From Tubulanus polymorphus (lineage: Eukaryota > Nemertea > Palaeonemertea > Tubulaniformes > Tubulanidae), in contig NC_134030.1 of assembly GCF_964204645.1 (NCBI RefSeq), positions 12,759,947 to 12,823,946 of the forward strand: a stretch of 64,000 nucleotides of DNA. Direction: 5' to 3'. Below the pieces are notes generated by a model that saw nothing but the letters and a program-made list of their open reading frames with translations, had not been told where the DNA came from and did no database searches. The translations under genes were made by a program, and so were the position numbers. Position 1 is the first letter of the stretch. Every line of letters starts with the position of its first letter. Shown here in pieces: positions 21,181 through 31,119 of this stretch.

Positions 21181-22700
21181 GGACGTTCGTTAGACGAACG
21201 TCTTTATGTGATCGGTTTGTCGGTTGATGACGCACTTCCGATTTGGTTGACAGACGTTTAAGGTCGTTTTAAAGCCAGTTAGTTAGAGATTTCCTCAAAT
21301 TCCGCATCAGAAATGGTGTCTTCAAGTTGGGATTGAATTTGGTTAAAAATAGTTGGTTAGTTTTTGCTGTGCCCTCTTGAAAAAATGCTCTTCACGCCGT
21401 TTATGTGACATCACACGTCACGTGTTGCTTATGACGTAGAGGGTATAGTGATCGACAGAAGTGCCATTTTTAAAATCGTTGTATCGTGGATGTTAACTTT
21501 AGAGGACCGTACGAAGTCTCTTTAAAGGTGAGTGTCAACATATATGGTGACTTAACTTAATTCCTTGTGAGCGCACAGAGGCCCTGTGAGAATCTAGAGA
21601 CGTTCGCAGCATTGAAAATCCCGCAATGGTCCGCTCGACGCACACACATGCTGTCAGTTTGACCTACGTGACTAAATACAGCCGCCATGAATCAGAAGCA
21701 ATCCACTTCAAATTTTATGAAGTGAATATCATAATTATTATTTATCCGATATACACAAAAAAACCTTTAAGAGAAAGGTATTTGGCGTCGGATTCTGTAC
21801 CGAAAATCCCGGATTGTTACACTGCATAGTTTTTTTAGTAGGGTTCTTTTGACATTCGGCCTTTAAGCCATTTGATTGACACGTGGGGCGGGGCTTGCGA
21901 TCTGCCGATGACGTCAGATGTAAATAATAATATAACCACGTGCATCGCGCACATTTGTAAACAAACCTGGCAACAAATTAGATTTTTTGGCGCCAAAACT
22001 TTTTTGATTTTTTCTTTTGTCCAATGATTTTTCAACTGGAGCTTGTACAATCAAGTATTCACGTTTTATAGACTCTCTCTGAAATAATTCTTGTCCAGGG
22101 GACATGTATTGAAATATCTGTTGTTTTTGTTTTTTTTTATTTTTAGGATATAAACAGCCTAGAAAAAACATCATCTGGCAGACACACATTTGACTACAGA
22201 TCATATCCTGTTATAAAATGTGTTTAATAAATATTTTACTCAAGTTTTCTTGCCATTAATACTTCCGGACTACTTTTATTTTATGGTTATCTAAGTGCAA
22301 GGCAAACATTGGTGGGGTTCCTTTGGCCCTCCGAAGATATAGGACCAAAAGGGGTATTTTATGCCATTTGAATTTATTTTTGCTTAGAAAATCTATTCAA
22401 ATACTTTTTGGCGGGCACATTCAAATTCTGAAGGGTAGGACTAGTCCAACCCCTAAATACACTTGCATTCAGTCTCATGAGAACTAATTTAAAACGTTAA
22501 AACCTTCACCGGCCTCCTACTCAATTTTTTGAATAAATGTAAAACTTATGGCAGAATTTATGGTTGATTCCTCAATTTTTGAATCCCAAAGAATAATTTT
22601 TGAATTACGCAGTAGGATGACACTTGAATAGCCGGTATTCAAATTTTCCAATCAATGTGGGAGGTGTCTGGGTCTACATGCGTTTCACAAACGAACGTCC
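21181..22700. mobile_element. 1.5 kb foreign insertion with short TIRs
   Basis: The AT-rich gene block stops abruptly at 21180 and resumes at about 22700. The insert has ordinary host-like composition and ends in inverted copies: GGACGTTCGTT at 21181 and AACGAACGTCC ending at 22700. The left end is itself a palindrome (GACGTTCGT-TAG-ACGAACGTC). No clear TSD and no ORF of note. It separates the two halves of the structural block. Confidence 0.5.
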
Positions 22701-22734
22701 TCTTTTAAAGTTTCTTTCTAGTTTTATTATGTAA

Positions 22735-23611
22735 ATGGGTTTTCCAAAAGCTTTCCAATATAATAAATCAATTAAAAATAATATTCCTGCAATAGATTTT
22801 AATAAAAATATTTCATATAAAAATTTAGTTTTAAATTCATTTATTAATTTAGAAATTTATGGAGTTTTTTATTTCTAGAATGGAAAATATATTTAATACA
22901 TATGAAGTTACTTTTACTCGAGATGAATATAATATATGTAAAATAAAATCTAATATGAAATATTAGGAGAATCAATTAAATCTTGCTGTTTATTGTGCAA
23001 CAACCGGATGTGGTATAAGTTGGAATAATCATTTAAATAATTTAGATAAAAATTTGAATTATTCTGATTTAAAATTAATTCATACAATATTTAGATTTCA
23101 CACGTATTTTCAATTTAGAATTATATCAAATAAATTAGAATGTCCTTTACCTGGATCAAAATATTTTAAAGAATTGGATAAGTTTTACAAAATATGTAAT
23201 GAATTTAATATAAATATAAATAATTCCGATTTTTGAGCGCATGGTAAATAACAAGGTGTTGGTGAAGAATTTGAAATAAAAAGAATTGATTATATGCATA
23301 GAGTTGGAGCTTATCATAATTATGAAATTGATAATAATAATGGTTGGATTAAATTTATTTTAGAAAATAATTAATGTTTTTCCAAACCTGGTATACAAAG
23401 AATAAATCGATCTATCAGATTATATTTGATTTGTATATTGGGATTACAGGTTGAAACAAGATCACCAATAGTTGGAAATGATAATACTTCATTTGATGCA
23501 CAGAAACAATTCAAAGTAGTATTTGACGATTCTATTTATAATGATAGAAATAGATCGATTCCAGAAAATATAGTAAGATATCAAAATTATTTAGATAAAT
23601 CTCATAATTAA
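22735..23611 (+). pseudogene. candidate major capsid/structural gene
   Basis: ATG at 22735, 35 bp past the insertion. Stops: TAG near 22876 and 22963, TGA near 23234, TAA near 23250 and 23372, with small shifts between segments. Recognisable patches are MGFPKAFQYNKS, FNTYEVTFTRDEYN, NLAVYCATTGCGISW, FRFHTYFQFR, then GLQVETRSPIVGN. The same ordered patches occur in a protein coded next to Polinton integrase and ATPase genes in cnidarians and other invertebrates. The size before decay (over 290 residues, C-terminus cut by foreign DNA at 23612) suits a capsid protein, but double jelly-roll identity is not shown. Confidence 0.45.
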
Positions 23612-23987
23612 TAAACTCTTACCATTGTATAGTGTTGCTACCGTTGTATATGACATGATAATCGGATATCAGTGAGTCGCGCTGTAGGTCAGTGAATACG
23701 GTGAACAAATAGTGTTTATTTTATTGATTATACATAGGCTACGCGTAAAAGCGCGCACACGTGCCTGTGTTGTCATAGTTAACATCATAAATAGCACCAC
23801 CCGTGGGTTGAATATGAACTATACGTACGAAGTGAAGGATAAATAGATGACTATTCCGCTAACTATTACGGCTAATTCGTGCTCCTTTTTTGAATAAGTA
23901 ACATCTCAGGTCGTTATATGTATACTAACGTTTCTTCAGGTAAAGAAATCGCGGAAAGTACAATTTGACGGCAGTTGCCCTTTAAGG
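23612..23987. other. foreign 0.38 kb segment inside the Polinton
   Basis: GC content and codon appearance change sharply to host-like sequence (GCGCGCACACGTGCC) and back to AT-rich coding at about 23988. No TIR or TSD found. It removes the 3' end of the capsid-like gene. Confidence 0.4.
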
Positions 23988-24302
23988 TTAGAAAAAGATA
24001 TTGATGATTTAAAATATAATTTAGAATTACAGAAAGAAGAAAAAAAATTATCAAAATCATATAATTATTGTATTAATAGATTAAAAGTTATTTTTAAAGA
24101 TTTGTTGACAAAACCAAATTCGAAATATCATTAAAAGATAGAATAAAATTATTATTTAAATTAGAAGGTATAACAATTCTTTCAATTCGAACAGCTGTAA
24201 CTATGGTATTTACAACAATTGGTTTAGCTATATCAAATTCATTAAAATCGACACCAAGCCCTAAACCACCTGATAAACCACCAAATGATAGTTATGAATC
24301 CG
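23988..24302 (+). pseudogene. coiled-coil/hydrophobic protein with Pro-rich tail
   Basis: The frame opens inside coding sequence after the foreign segment: helix LKYNLELQKEEKKLSKS, a frameshift near 24115, then a hydrophobic helix (TAVTMVFTTIGLAIS) and the tail TPSPKPPDKPP, ending at TAA. The start is missing. The layout resembles the basic-hydrophobic protein at 20751 and could be a paralogue or another internal virion protein. Confidence 0.4.
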
Positions 24303-24660
24303 AAATTTAATAAAATGAATATATTAGATTATCGGTGGTATAGAAAAATATTTATAGATTATTTCTCGAGTAATGATATAGATGATATATTGAAAATGTT
24401 AGATAACTTTAAACCAAATATAACTCATGCAATGAATTTATTTGAACTTAAATATGATGATTTTAGAGAATTTTTGAATAAACATCCATCTTAAAATGAA
24501 ATCGAAAGTTATATTCCAAAAATATTTTCAAGAGCAACATTCAATAAATATAAACTCAGGAATTATGGAATTATAACAATGGAAACGCAAAGGAATGTAT
24601 AGTTAGAATATTATAATCTTATAGAAAAATATGAAAATGAAAAGGATTAATTTCTATACA
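24285..24660 (+). pseudogene. unknown Polinton ORF, decayed
   Basis: 69 codons are open (24285-24494). In-frame continuation past TAA gives NEIESYIPKIFSRAT and, after further disruption, [15 protein letters not shown] to about 24650. Helical and charged, no family recognised. It overlaps the end of the preceding gene and is the last + strand gene before the convergent - strand block. Confidence 0.35.
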
Positions 24661-24688
24661 GAAATTTCGTATACATATTGATGTACAA

Positions 24689-24790
<102 letters not shown>

Positions 24791-24802
24791 ACTTTTAACA
24801 TA

Positions 24803-24960
24803 CCAATTGGAAGAATGGTACGAGTATGAATATAATTGATAAAATAACTTAAAATCAAACTCGTACTGTTTTTAAAATGAAAAATATATATAAATTATAT
24901 ACGTTACACTCGTACCATTCTTCCAATTCTTCCAATTCATACACTCGTATACTTATACAC
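24803..24960. repeat. inverted repeat between convergent genes
   Basis: CCAATTGGAAGAATGGTACG at about 24803 is mirrored by CGTACCATTCTTCCAATT near 24912, with partial duplication of the right arm. It sits where + and - strand gene blocks of the element converge, next to the (TA)n tract. A transcription-end hairpin or an origin-like structure is possible. Confidence 0.45.
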
Positions 24961-25049
24961 AATTCTAAATTCTATCATATTTCAAATTATGATTTTATTT
25001 TATAAATTTATATTCATATGGAAATTGTAGTCTCAGTAATAATTTGGAC

Positions 25050-25581
25050 CTTTATTACTTTTTAATTTATTCGTATATTCATCATGTAATTCAGTAGGTA
25101 TAATTTCATTTTCTTCCAATGATTGTTACAAAGATTTTCTATCTTTATTGTAGAATCTTTCACAATCGAATTATATTTTTGAATTAACACCCATGTTGCT
25201 ATCCCAAAATGTCTCTCAAAGAAAGCTAAATAGCATAGTTCACTTTCTCTAAATTTTGAATCATGTAAATCTGCACAATATATCTACAATAAATAATGTA
25301 TTCGTTCCTTTATAAATATCTAATGCAATTCTAATACAATTATCTAAGTTATTCTTTACAGAAGTAGGATTTAATATAATAAATCTTTTATCTTTAAAAA
25401 CTATATCTCTATTATACGTTTCATTCATTTCATAAGTATGGCAGAAAAATATAATATTATCAAAATGATTTTTATAAATAGTTTCTAACAAATCTAATAT
25501 AAAATGTGTTTTACCACAGTTGGTTACTCCAGTAACTAACATATTATGTGGTTCAAATATAAATGAATCTTTACTATTCAT
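25050..25581 (-). pseudogene. FtsK/HerA-type packaging ATPase
   Basis: Open from ATG at 25581 (in AATAAATG) to 25261. Residues 14-24 give a Walker A loop, VTGVTNCGKTHF, and about residue 95 a Walker B strand, NTLFIVD. A slip near 25270 moves reading to another frame that continues with ADLHDSKFRESEL, FFERHFGIATWVL and QKYNSIVKD, the features of Polinton A32-like ATPases, and a second slip near 25130 carries it to about 25050. These ATPases drive genome packaging into capsids. The start overlaps the integrase 3' end by 8 bp, so the two were probably expressed together. Confidence 0.75.
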
Positions 25582-26632
25582 TTATTTTTTTGATTTTATT
25601 TAATAAGATCCATTCATTAAATTTATCATCATACCCTTTATATTTCACCAAAGAATATTTCTTGCCATGTAATGTTTTTGCTTTTTCTATTTTGTATTCT
25701 ATATCATCTGGATTTGGTACAAGTGATAATTCTTGTTCGTAAAAATATTTCTTCGTCCTTTAAATCTTCTAAACAAATGGTTTAGTTAATATAATTCTTT
25801 TAATTTTAAATATTTCTTCAGTAAAATTAGGAGTATAACCTTTGTAAAATGTTTTTCTATGTTTAGAAATTCTAACATGTTGTCCTATTTTAAATTTAGG
25901 TTCTCCGAAATCATGTGTAACAAACACACCATATAAATTATTCCAAACAACTTCTGAATTATTTCCTTTTCTAGCGTGTATAGGTTTCATATCTATAGAA
26001 CTATGTTTAGAATTATTATAACCTTTCACTAAATCATCTAATACATCGATATATTTATATGTTTCATTAGCAGTAAAATATTTCCACATTCTAGTTTTCA
26101 ATGTTTTATTAAATCTTTCTATAATAGATGCTTTTTTATCTGAGTGCGTTGAAAAATATTCCACATCGTTATCGGATAATAATTTTTTTAAATGTTTATT
26201 GTAAAATTCTTTACCTTCACCAAGTTGTATCTTATCCGGGATAGCTTTTTTAAATATATTTTTAAAAGCATTAGTAACTTCTATACGAGTTTTATTTCTG
26301 ATTGGAATTGACCATGCGTATCTACTGAATATATCTATAACATTTAATATCCAGAAATATCCTTTATTGTATTCTTCTAAGTTTTTCATATCAATTAAAT
26401 CTGCTTGCCATTGTTGATCAATATATGAAACCATAACTTTTCTTGTTAAATGATTTTTATCCATCTTCGTATGTATTTCATATGTTGGATTTTGTAACCA
26501 TAATTTTAATTCACTATATTTCATATTTTCATTATCATATTGTATTTTATCCCATAATTCTGAAACACTAGAATATGATACTTCACTCTCTGGGTCATAA
26601 TATAAATCTTTTAAATATTGATCTTTTTTCAT
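25574..26632 (-). pseudogene. Polinton-type DDE integrase with chromodomain
   Basis: 288 codons open (26632-25769), then two compensating single-base slips (about 25765 to 25730) restore the same frame to TAG at 25574. The rve core: first Asp in WQADLID (about residue 78), Glu in SIIERFNKTLK (about residue 168). The second catalytic Asp, expected before GKEF, is replaced: the sequence reads IQLGEGKEF. The tail is a chromodomain (YKIEKAKTLHGKKYSLVKYK, then GYDDKFNEWI), usual in Polinton and chromovirus integrases for reading histone marks. No intact N-terminal zinc finger was noticed. Family identity is strong. Loss of the second Asp means the product could not integrate DNA. Confidence 0.88.
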
Positions 26633-26638
26633 CTTATT

Positions 26639-26983
26639 TTAATCCTTTAATGATAATTTGGATTTATTTTCAATGATTTTATCATTAGGGTTTTCTGTTA
26701 TTTCACAGAAAACCCTATTGATATCCGCGTGATTATTAGGGTTTTCTGTTATTTCACAGAAAACCCTATTGATATCCGCGTGATTATTAGGGTTTTCTGT
26801 TACATCACAGAAAACCCTATTGAGATTCGCGTGTTTCTTATTATTAGGGTTTTCTGTTACATCACAGAAAACCCTATTGAGATTCGCGTGTTTCTTATTA
26901 TTAGGGTTTTCTGTTACATCACAGAAAACCCTATTGAGATTCGCGTGTTTCTTATTATTATTATTATTATAATTTTTTTCCAC
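26639..26983 (-). CDS. ORF made of hairpin repeats
   Basis: 114 codons end 6 bp upstream of the integrase ATG, on the same strand. The product is five copies of a 17-19 residue unit, NLNRVFCDVTENPNN or NHADINRVFCEITENPNN, after a poly-Asn start. The DNA units are 51 or 57 bp, all multiples of three, so the frame stays open. The opposite strand is open for the same reason (26729-27007). It may be only a consequence of the TIR hairpin array, not a real protein. Confidence 0.25.
   Translation of the reverse strand: MEKNYNNNNNKKHANLNRVFCDVTENPNNKKHANLNRVFCDVTENPNNKKHANLNRVFCDVTENPNNHADINRVFCEITENPNNHADINRVFCEITENPNDKIIENKSKLSLKD
26687..26950. repeat. tandem hairpin array in right TIR
   Basis: Five units begin at 26687, 26738, 26789, 26846 and 26903 (periods 51, 51, 57, 57). 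Each contains AGGGTTTTCTGT, a 6-base loop and ACAGAAAACCCT, a perfect 12-bp stem, followed by ATTGAGATTCGCGTG or ATTGATATCCGCGTG. The left TIR holds one inverted copy of the same unit (17558-17605). Confidence 0.9.
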
Positions 26984-27136
26984 ACATTTTTTGTCAAAAG
27001 TACATAGGCTTTTTTACATTACCGCTGTTGCCGATACAATCCGTCTGATATCATTCAGCTCAGTTCGATCTACAAATACTCCATGCGAATTTTGAAGAAT
27101 CAACGTTACAAAAGCACTGTCGGGCCGTAAACTTCG
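26900..27136 (-). repeat. Polinton right terminal inverted repeat
   Basis: The reverse complement aligns with 17384-17605 over its whole length, with roughly one difference in five by eye plus a (TAA)n expansion at 26951-26971. A second partial copy of the outer motif lies at about 27360-27400. Confidence 0.8.
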
Positions 27137-27997
27137 AAAATTGAGCCCCATTCAAAGAGCCGACATATTTTTCTAAGTCGTCTTTCCGAAATCTACCGCA
27201 CGTTTCTTGTCACATCGATTATCAATTCTAGCATAAATTAACAAATTTATTACCGAAAGATTGCACAATCTGTCGCGGTTTTTTAAAAACTAATTTTAAC
27301 AGTAACCCATTTTCCTCATCAAATTATATTACTGATACACAGGAAATTTACTACTTTAGATTTTAAAAGCACTGTCGAGCCGTAAACATCGACAAATCGA
27401 CGTGTGTCACTACATCGTCGTTCCGGGAATCAGCTGCGAGTTTCTCTCATTCTGAGAATCAAATCGAGTACAAATTAATTTATTACTACCAGTGATTTGG
27501 CTGCGGGCGTCAAGCAGTTAATTTAGCGATACCTATTTTTCTTTACCAAATTTACCGTGTTTTTACTAAGATAAATCATAAGTGTACCGGGGAGTCGTAG
27601 GCCTAAACTAAACACGCCGAAGAGATATAGCGGAGAAAAGCTGTTATGTCGACGAGGTATCAAAATTAAAGAACATATTACTTTATTCGGCCGCGGCCCT
27701 CTTTATCAATACCATCAATACTCTATATTTCCTACAGTACATACCGATCATTGTCAAATCCACAAGGTATTTACTAAATACAAGTATATAACACACTCCT
27801 ATCCGTATGCTGGACTCACACTTGACATTCGGAGTAAGCGTTCGCTGTGGGGGAAAGGAGATCGTTCGCTGTGTCGCTTGAAGTGTTTATCGAGTTTTAG
27901 GTGACCTTAAAGCTTTAGTATGGTGGCTGATAAGATAAATAACACGAATATGCAAATAAGGGCGACATTACGACAAAACTAAAATAACGCGACAAAA
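27137..27997. other. flank, nothing recognised
   Basis: No gene or clear repeat apart from the partial duplication of the Polinton outer motif at about 27360-27400. Confidence 0.4.
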
Positions 27998-28822
27998 CAA
28001 TGATTTTGATTTTGTCGCCCGCGAAAATTCATTATTTTGGTTTTATCGCCCACGACAATTCATTACTTTAGTTTGATCGCCAGCGACAATGCATTATTTT
28101 GGTTTTGTCGCCCGCGACAATTCATTATTTTGGTTTTATATTTTGTTTTTGTCGCCCGCGAAATTTTTCTTTTTTGGTTTAGTCACCCGCGACAATTTAA
28201 TATTTTGATTTTATCGCCCGCGACAATTCAATATTTTGGTTTTATCGCCCGCGATAATTCATTATTTTGGTTTTGTCTCCTGCGACAATTCATTATTTTG
28301 GTTTTGTCACCCGCGACAATTCAATATTTTGGTTTTGTCGCCCGCGACAATTCAATATTTTGGTTTTGTCGCCCGCGAAAATTCATTATTTTGGTTTTAT
28401 CAACCGTGACAATTCAATATTTTGGTTTTATCGCCCACGATAATTCATTATTTTGGTTTTATCGCCCACGACAATTCATTATATTTGTTTTGTCGCCCGA
28501 GACAATTCATTATTTTAGTTTTATCGCCCGCGACAATTCATTATTTTGGTTTTATCGCCCGCGACAATTCATTATTTTGGTTTTGTCGCCCGCGACAATT
28601 CATTATTTTGATTTTGTCGCCCGCGACGATTCAATATTTTGTTTTTGTCGCCCGAGACGATTCATTATTTTGGTTTTATCGCCCGCGACGATTCAATATT
28701 TTTGTTTTATCGCCCGCGACAATTCATTAGTTTGGTTTTATCGCCCGCGACAATTCATTAGTTTGGTTTTGCGCCCGCGACAATTCAATATTTTGGTTTT
28801 GTCGCCCGCGACAATTATTTTT
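27998..28822 (+). repeat. 31-bp minisatellite, left part
   Basis: About 26 copies of a 31-bp unit containing TTTTGGTTTTGTCGCCCGCG and ACAATTCATTA. Each unit includes the small palindrome GTCGC-CC-GCGAC. The array continues at 30075-30325 after a transposon inserted in it. The 299-codon ORF at 28037-28936 arises because all three + frames of the unit lack stops. Confidence 0.95.
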
Positions 28823-30074
28823 CAGTCCACTTGGGACTTTAGTCCCAGCGGGCTATTGCGTTCACTTTTCGTCCGTCCGTCCGTCCATAGACGGAATCCA
28901 GTTATTTTGGGAAGTTTTGAAGACGCTTCAAGGTAATGTCTTGATATTTGGTTTATACATGTATCTACCCTAGACACATCGTCAGCCCAAAAACTGGCCC
29001 TGTCAGATTCAAGATGGCCGACTGGCAGCCATTGTTGTTTGCCAAAATCGGCACTTTTTAAACATTTTCGAAGTTTTCGTGGGAAATTTTGAAGACGCTT
29101 TGATCAATTACCTTGATCATTCGTTTATATTTGAATCTACCAAAGGCCCATCAGCATAAGAAAATTGGGTCGATCTGACTCAAGATGGCCGTCCTATGAC
29201 CTTTTTAGTGCCCAAAAATGTCAATTTTGGCCAGAATTCTAGGTCACGTAGCTTCCTACTGGTTTGCCATTTCTCATTGCAATTGCTGATGGGTATTCTT
29301 CAGAGAGGGATGTTTTATACCTGGGACAGGTATCTTTGATCAGCCAATTATGACGCAATTGGCGGCCATCTTGGTTTCATCAGTACTCATTCGTAGGTGG
29401 GAAAAAGTTTTTCCACATTAAATTGATACCTAAGCATATTGTGTTACTATATTCAATTGGAAAGTTGTAGCCCATAACGTGTTCTATGATTTTGGTGAGT
29501 TTCAAGGTCATTGGTTTTTGTATGTGGCCATCAGGGGGCGTTGAATAATACAATAACTTAGTATTGCTATATTTGTACCAAGGCATATTTTGTTACCATG
29601 ATCAATTGCAAAGTTGTAGTTCATGACATCGTCTATGATTGTGGTGAGTTTTTAAGGACATTAGTTATTCCATATAGTCACCAGGGGGCGTTGAATAGTA
29701 GAATGGCTTAGTATTTCCTCATTAGATTGGTACCTAGGCATATTTTGTTACTATGATCAATTGCAAAGTTGTATTTCATGACATGTACTACGATTGGGGT
29801 CAGTTTTAAGGTCATTGGGTTTTGCATATGGTCACCAGGGGGCGTTAAATAGTAGAATAACTTAGTATTTCCATATTAAATTGGTAACGAGGCATATTTT
29901 GTTATCACAATCGATTACAAAATCATAGCTGCTGACATGTTCTATGATTGTGGTGGGTTTCAAGGTCATTGGTTTTTGTATATGGTCACTAGAGGGCGTT
30001 ATGTATTGAAATTGTTAGATTGTTGAGCATTTGAAACCACTTCCCAAGTGAGCATGGTGTCCCTGGACCCCTAG
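28823..30074 (+). mobile_element. Helentron/HINE-like element in minisatellite
   Basis: The 5' end carries a stem-loop (GTCCACTTGGGAC..GTCCCAGCGGGC). The core has four to five roughly 150-170 bp tandem units, each with CACCAGGGGGCGTTGAATA. The 3' end has CCACTTCCCAAGTG and GTCCCTGGAC hairpins and ends CTAG. It sits between T residues with no TSD, and the 31-bp array resumes exactly on its right. CTAG 3' ends, TT insertion and tandem cores are traits of Helentron-derived HINEs (pearl-like elements). Non-autonomous. Confidence 0.65.
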
Positions 30075-30325
30075 TTTGGTTTTGTCGCTCGCGACAATTC
30101 ATTATTTTGGTTTTGTCGCACGCAACAATTCAATATTTTGTTTTTGTCGTCCGCGACAATTCATTATTTTGGTTTTATCGCCCGCGACAATTCAATATTT
30201 TGGTTTTATCGCCCCCGACAATTCATTATTTTGGTTTTATCGCCCGTGACAATTCAATATTTTGGTTTTGTCACCCGCGACAATTCATAATTTTGGTTTT
30301 GTCACCCGTGGTTTTGTCGGAACAT
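30075..30325 (+). repeat. 31-bp minisatellite, right part
   Basis: Eight further units of the same 31-bp repeat as 27998-28822, separated from it only by the Helentron-like insertion. Confidence 0.95.
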
Positions 30326-30394
30326 TAAGTTTTTTGGTCGAACAGTGTATTAAGGTCGTTTTGGAAATTTACTCGGTCTGGTATATTTTGGATT

Positions 30395-30668
30395 ACTGTG
30401 TATGTCATTTGTCAGGACATTAAACAGAAGACGACTTAGGATACTACCTTGCGTGACTCCACTAGTTAGACCGTCTCATTCCAAGATGAGGCGTTCCGTT
30501 GATTTCGGTTACAAGTTTCCGTTCAGAGATAACTGCTGAGCCATTTGGGCGACCTATCATTGATACTGTTTCCTAATAGCCTGTTTAGTAATGGCTGATG
30601 TTGAGCCTTATCAAATGCTTTGTTGAAATCCACCGTTGAACAGGATTCTAAGACTGTGCAGAAAACCC
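30395..30668 (-). pseudogene. degenerate non-LTR reverse transcriptase fragment
   Basis: The - strand reads VDFNKAFDKAQHQPLL, then PKWLSSYL, then after stops and a frameshift SGVTQGSILSRLLFNVL. The first matches the catalytic Asp block of reverse transcriptases and the last the GxxQGxxLSPLLF block. No ORF longer than about 35 codons survives. It is a LINE relic, clade not assigned. Confidence 0.7.
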
Positions 30669-30783
30669 GTTATCGCTGCTTTGCAGCTATATTTCAGGTT
30701 GGTTTGCCCTTTAATGTCAAATGATCTTGGATAATCATTTTTATGTAATTACTCTCCATTTATTTTCTTTGTTTCAAAATTAG

Positions 30784-31119
30784 GATGCTATGGACCAAGT
30801 AGCCGACGAATGGAATTCCCATACAATCCGAAAAATGTCTGGAAATCATATTATATCAGGAGTCCCCGCGCAACTTTATAAGTACCCTGAGCTGTTTGGT
30901 GGCGGGGATGTGCTTCGGGGACCGTTGACGCGAGCTGAAATAGATGCGTGTGCTGAAGATTGTATACTAAAGGACGATGTCACATGCAAAGATCCAGCCA
31001 TACTAGATGCTGTGATGGAAATCATGCAGGATCACAATTATCATATTCCCAGCGATGCATATGATACTGTAGAACTGTACAACTTTTTGAGGCAGGAAAT
31101 TAGTAGGATGCTTGTTTAA
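30784..31119 (+). CDS. transposon-derived C-terminal exon
   Basis: Preceded by a good acceptor (TTCAAAATTAG) and open to TAA at 31119, 109 residues. The pattern DEWNSHTIRK, then GVPAQLYKYPELFG and a Cys-containing segment (DACAEDCIL) resembles the C-terminal tail of integrase-core proteins that are widespread as captured or transposon genes in invertebrates (WNxHxIR, then GxPxxLYxxPE). No catalytic part is present in the window, so the exon is an orphan. Poly(A) signals after it are weak. Confidence 0.4.
   Translation, partial: DAMDQVADEWNSHTIRKMSGNHIISGVPAQLYKYPELFGGGDVLRGPLTRAEIDACAEDCILKDDVTCKDPAILDAVMEIMQDHNYHIPSDAYDTVELYNFLRQEISRMLV

Noticed and set aside
18603-23260. Alternative genetic code (TGA as Trp) in the Polinton
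   Set aside because: Kept only as a low-score finding: TAA and TAG also interrupt the frames, TGG is used throughout the integrase, and decay explains the pattern.
26687-26950. CRISPR array
   Set aside because: The repeat-spacer look fails: spacers are near-identical, repeats are inverted-repeat hairpins, and the host is an animal genome.
26729-27007. 92-codon + strand ORF in the hairpin array
   Set aside because: Opposite strand of the same repeat. Both strands are open because the units are multiples of three, so it is unlikely to be a gene.
28037-28936. 299-codon ORF
   Set aside because: It is a translation of the 31-bp minisatellite plus the start of the Helentron-like element, with no domain.
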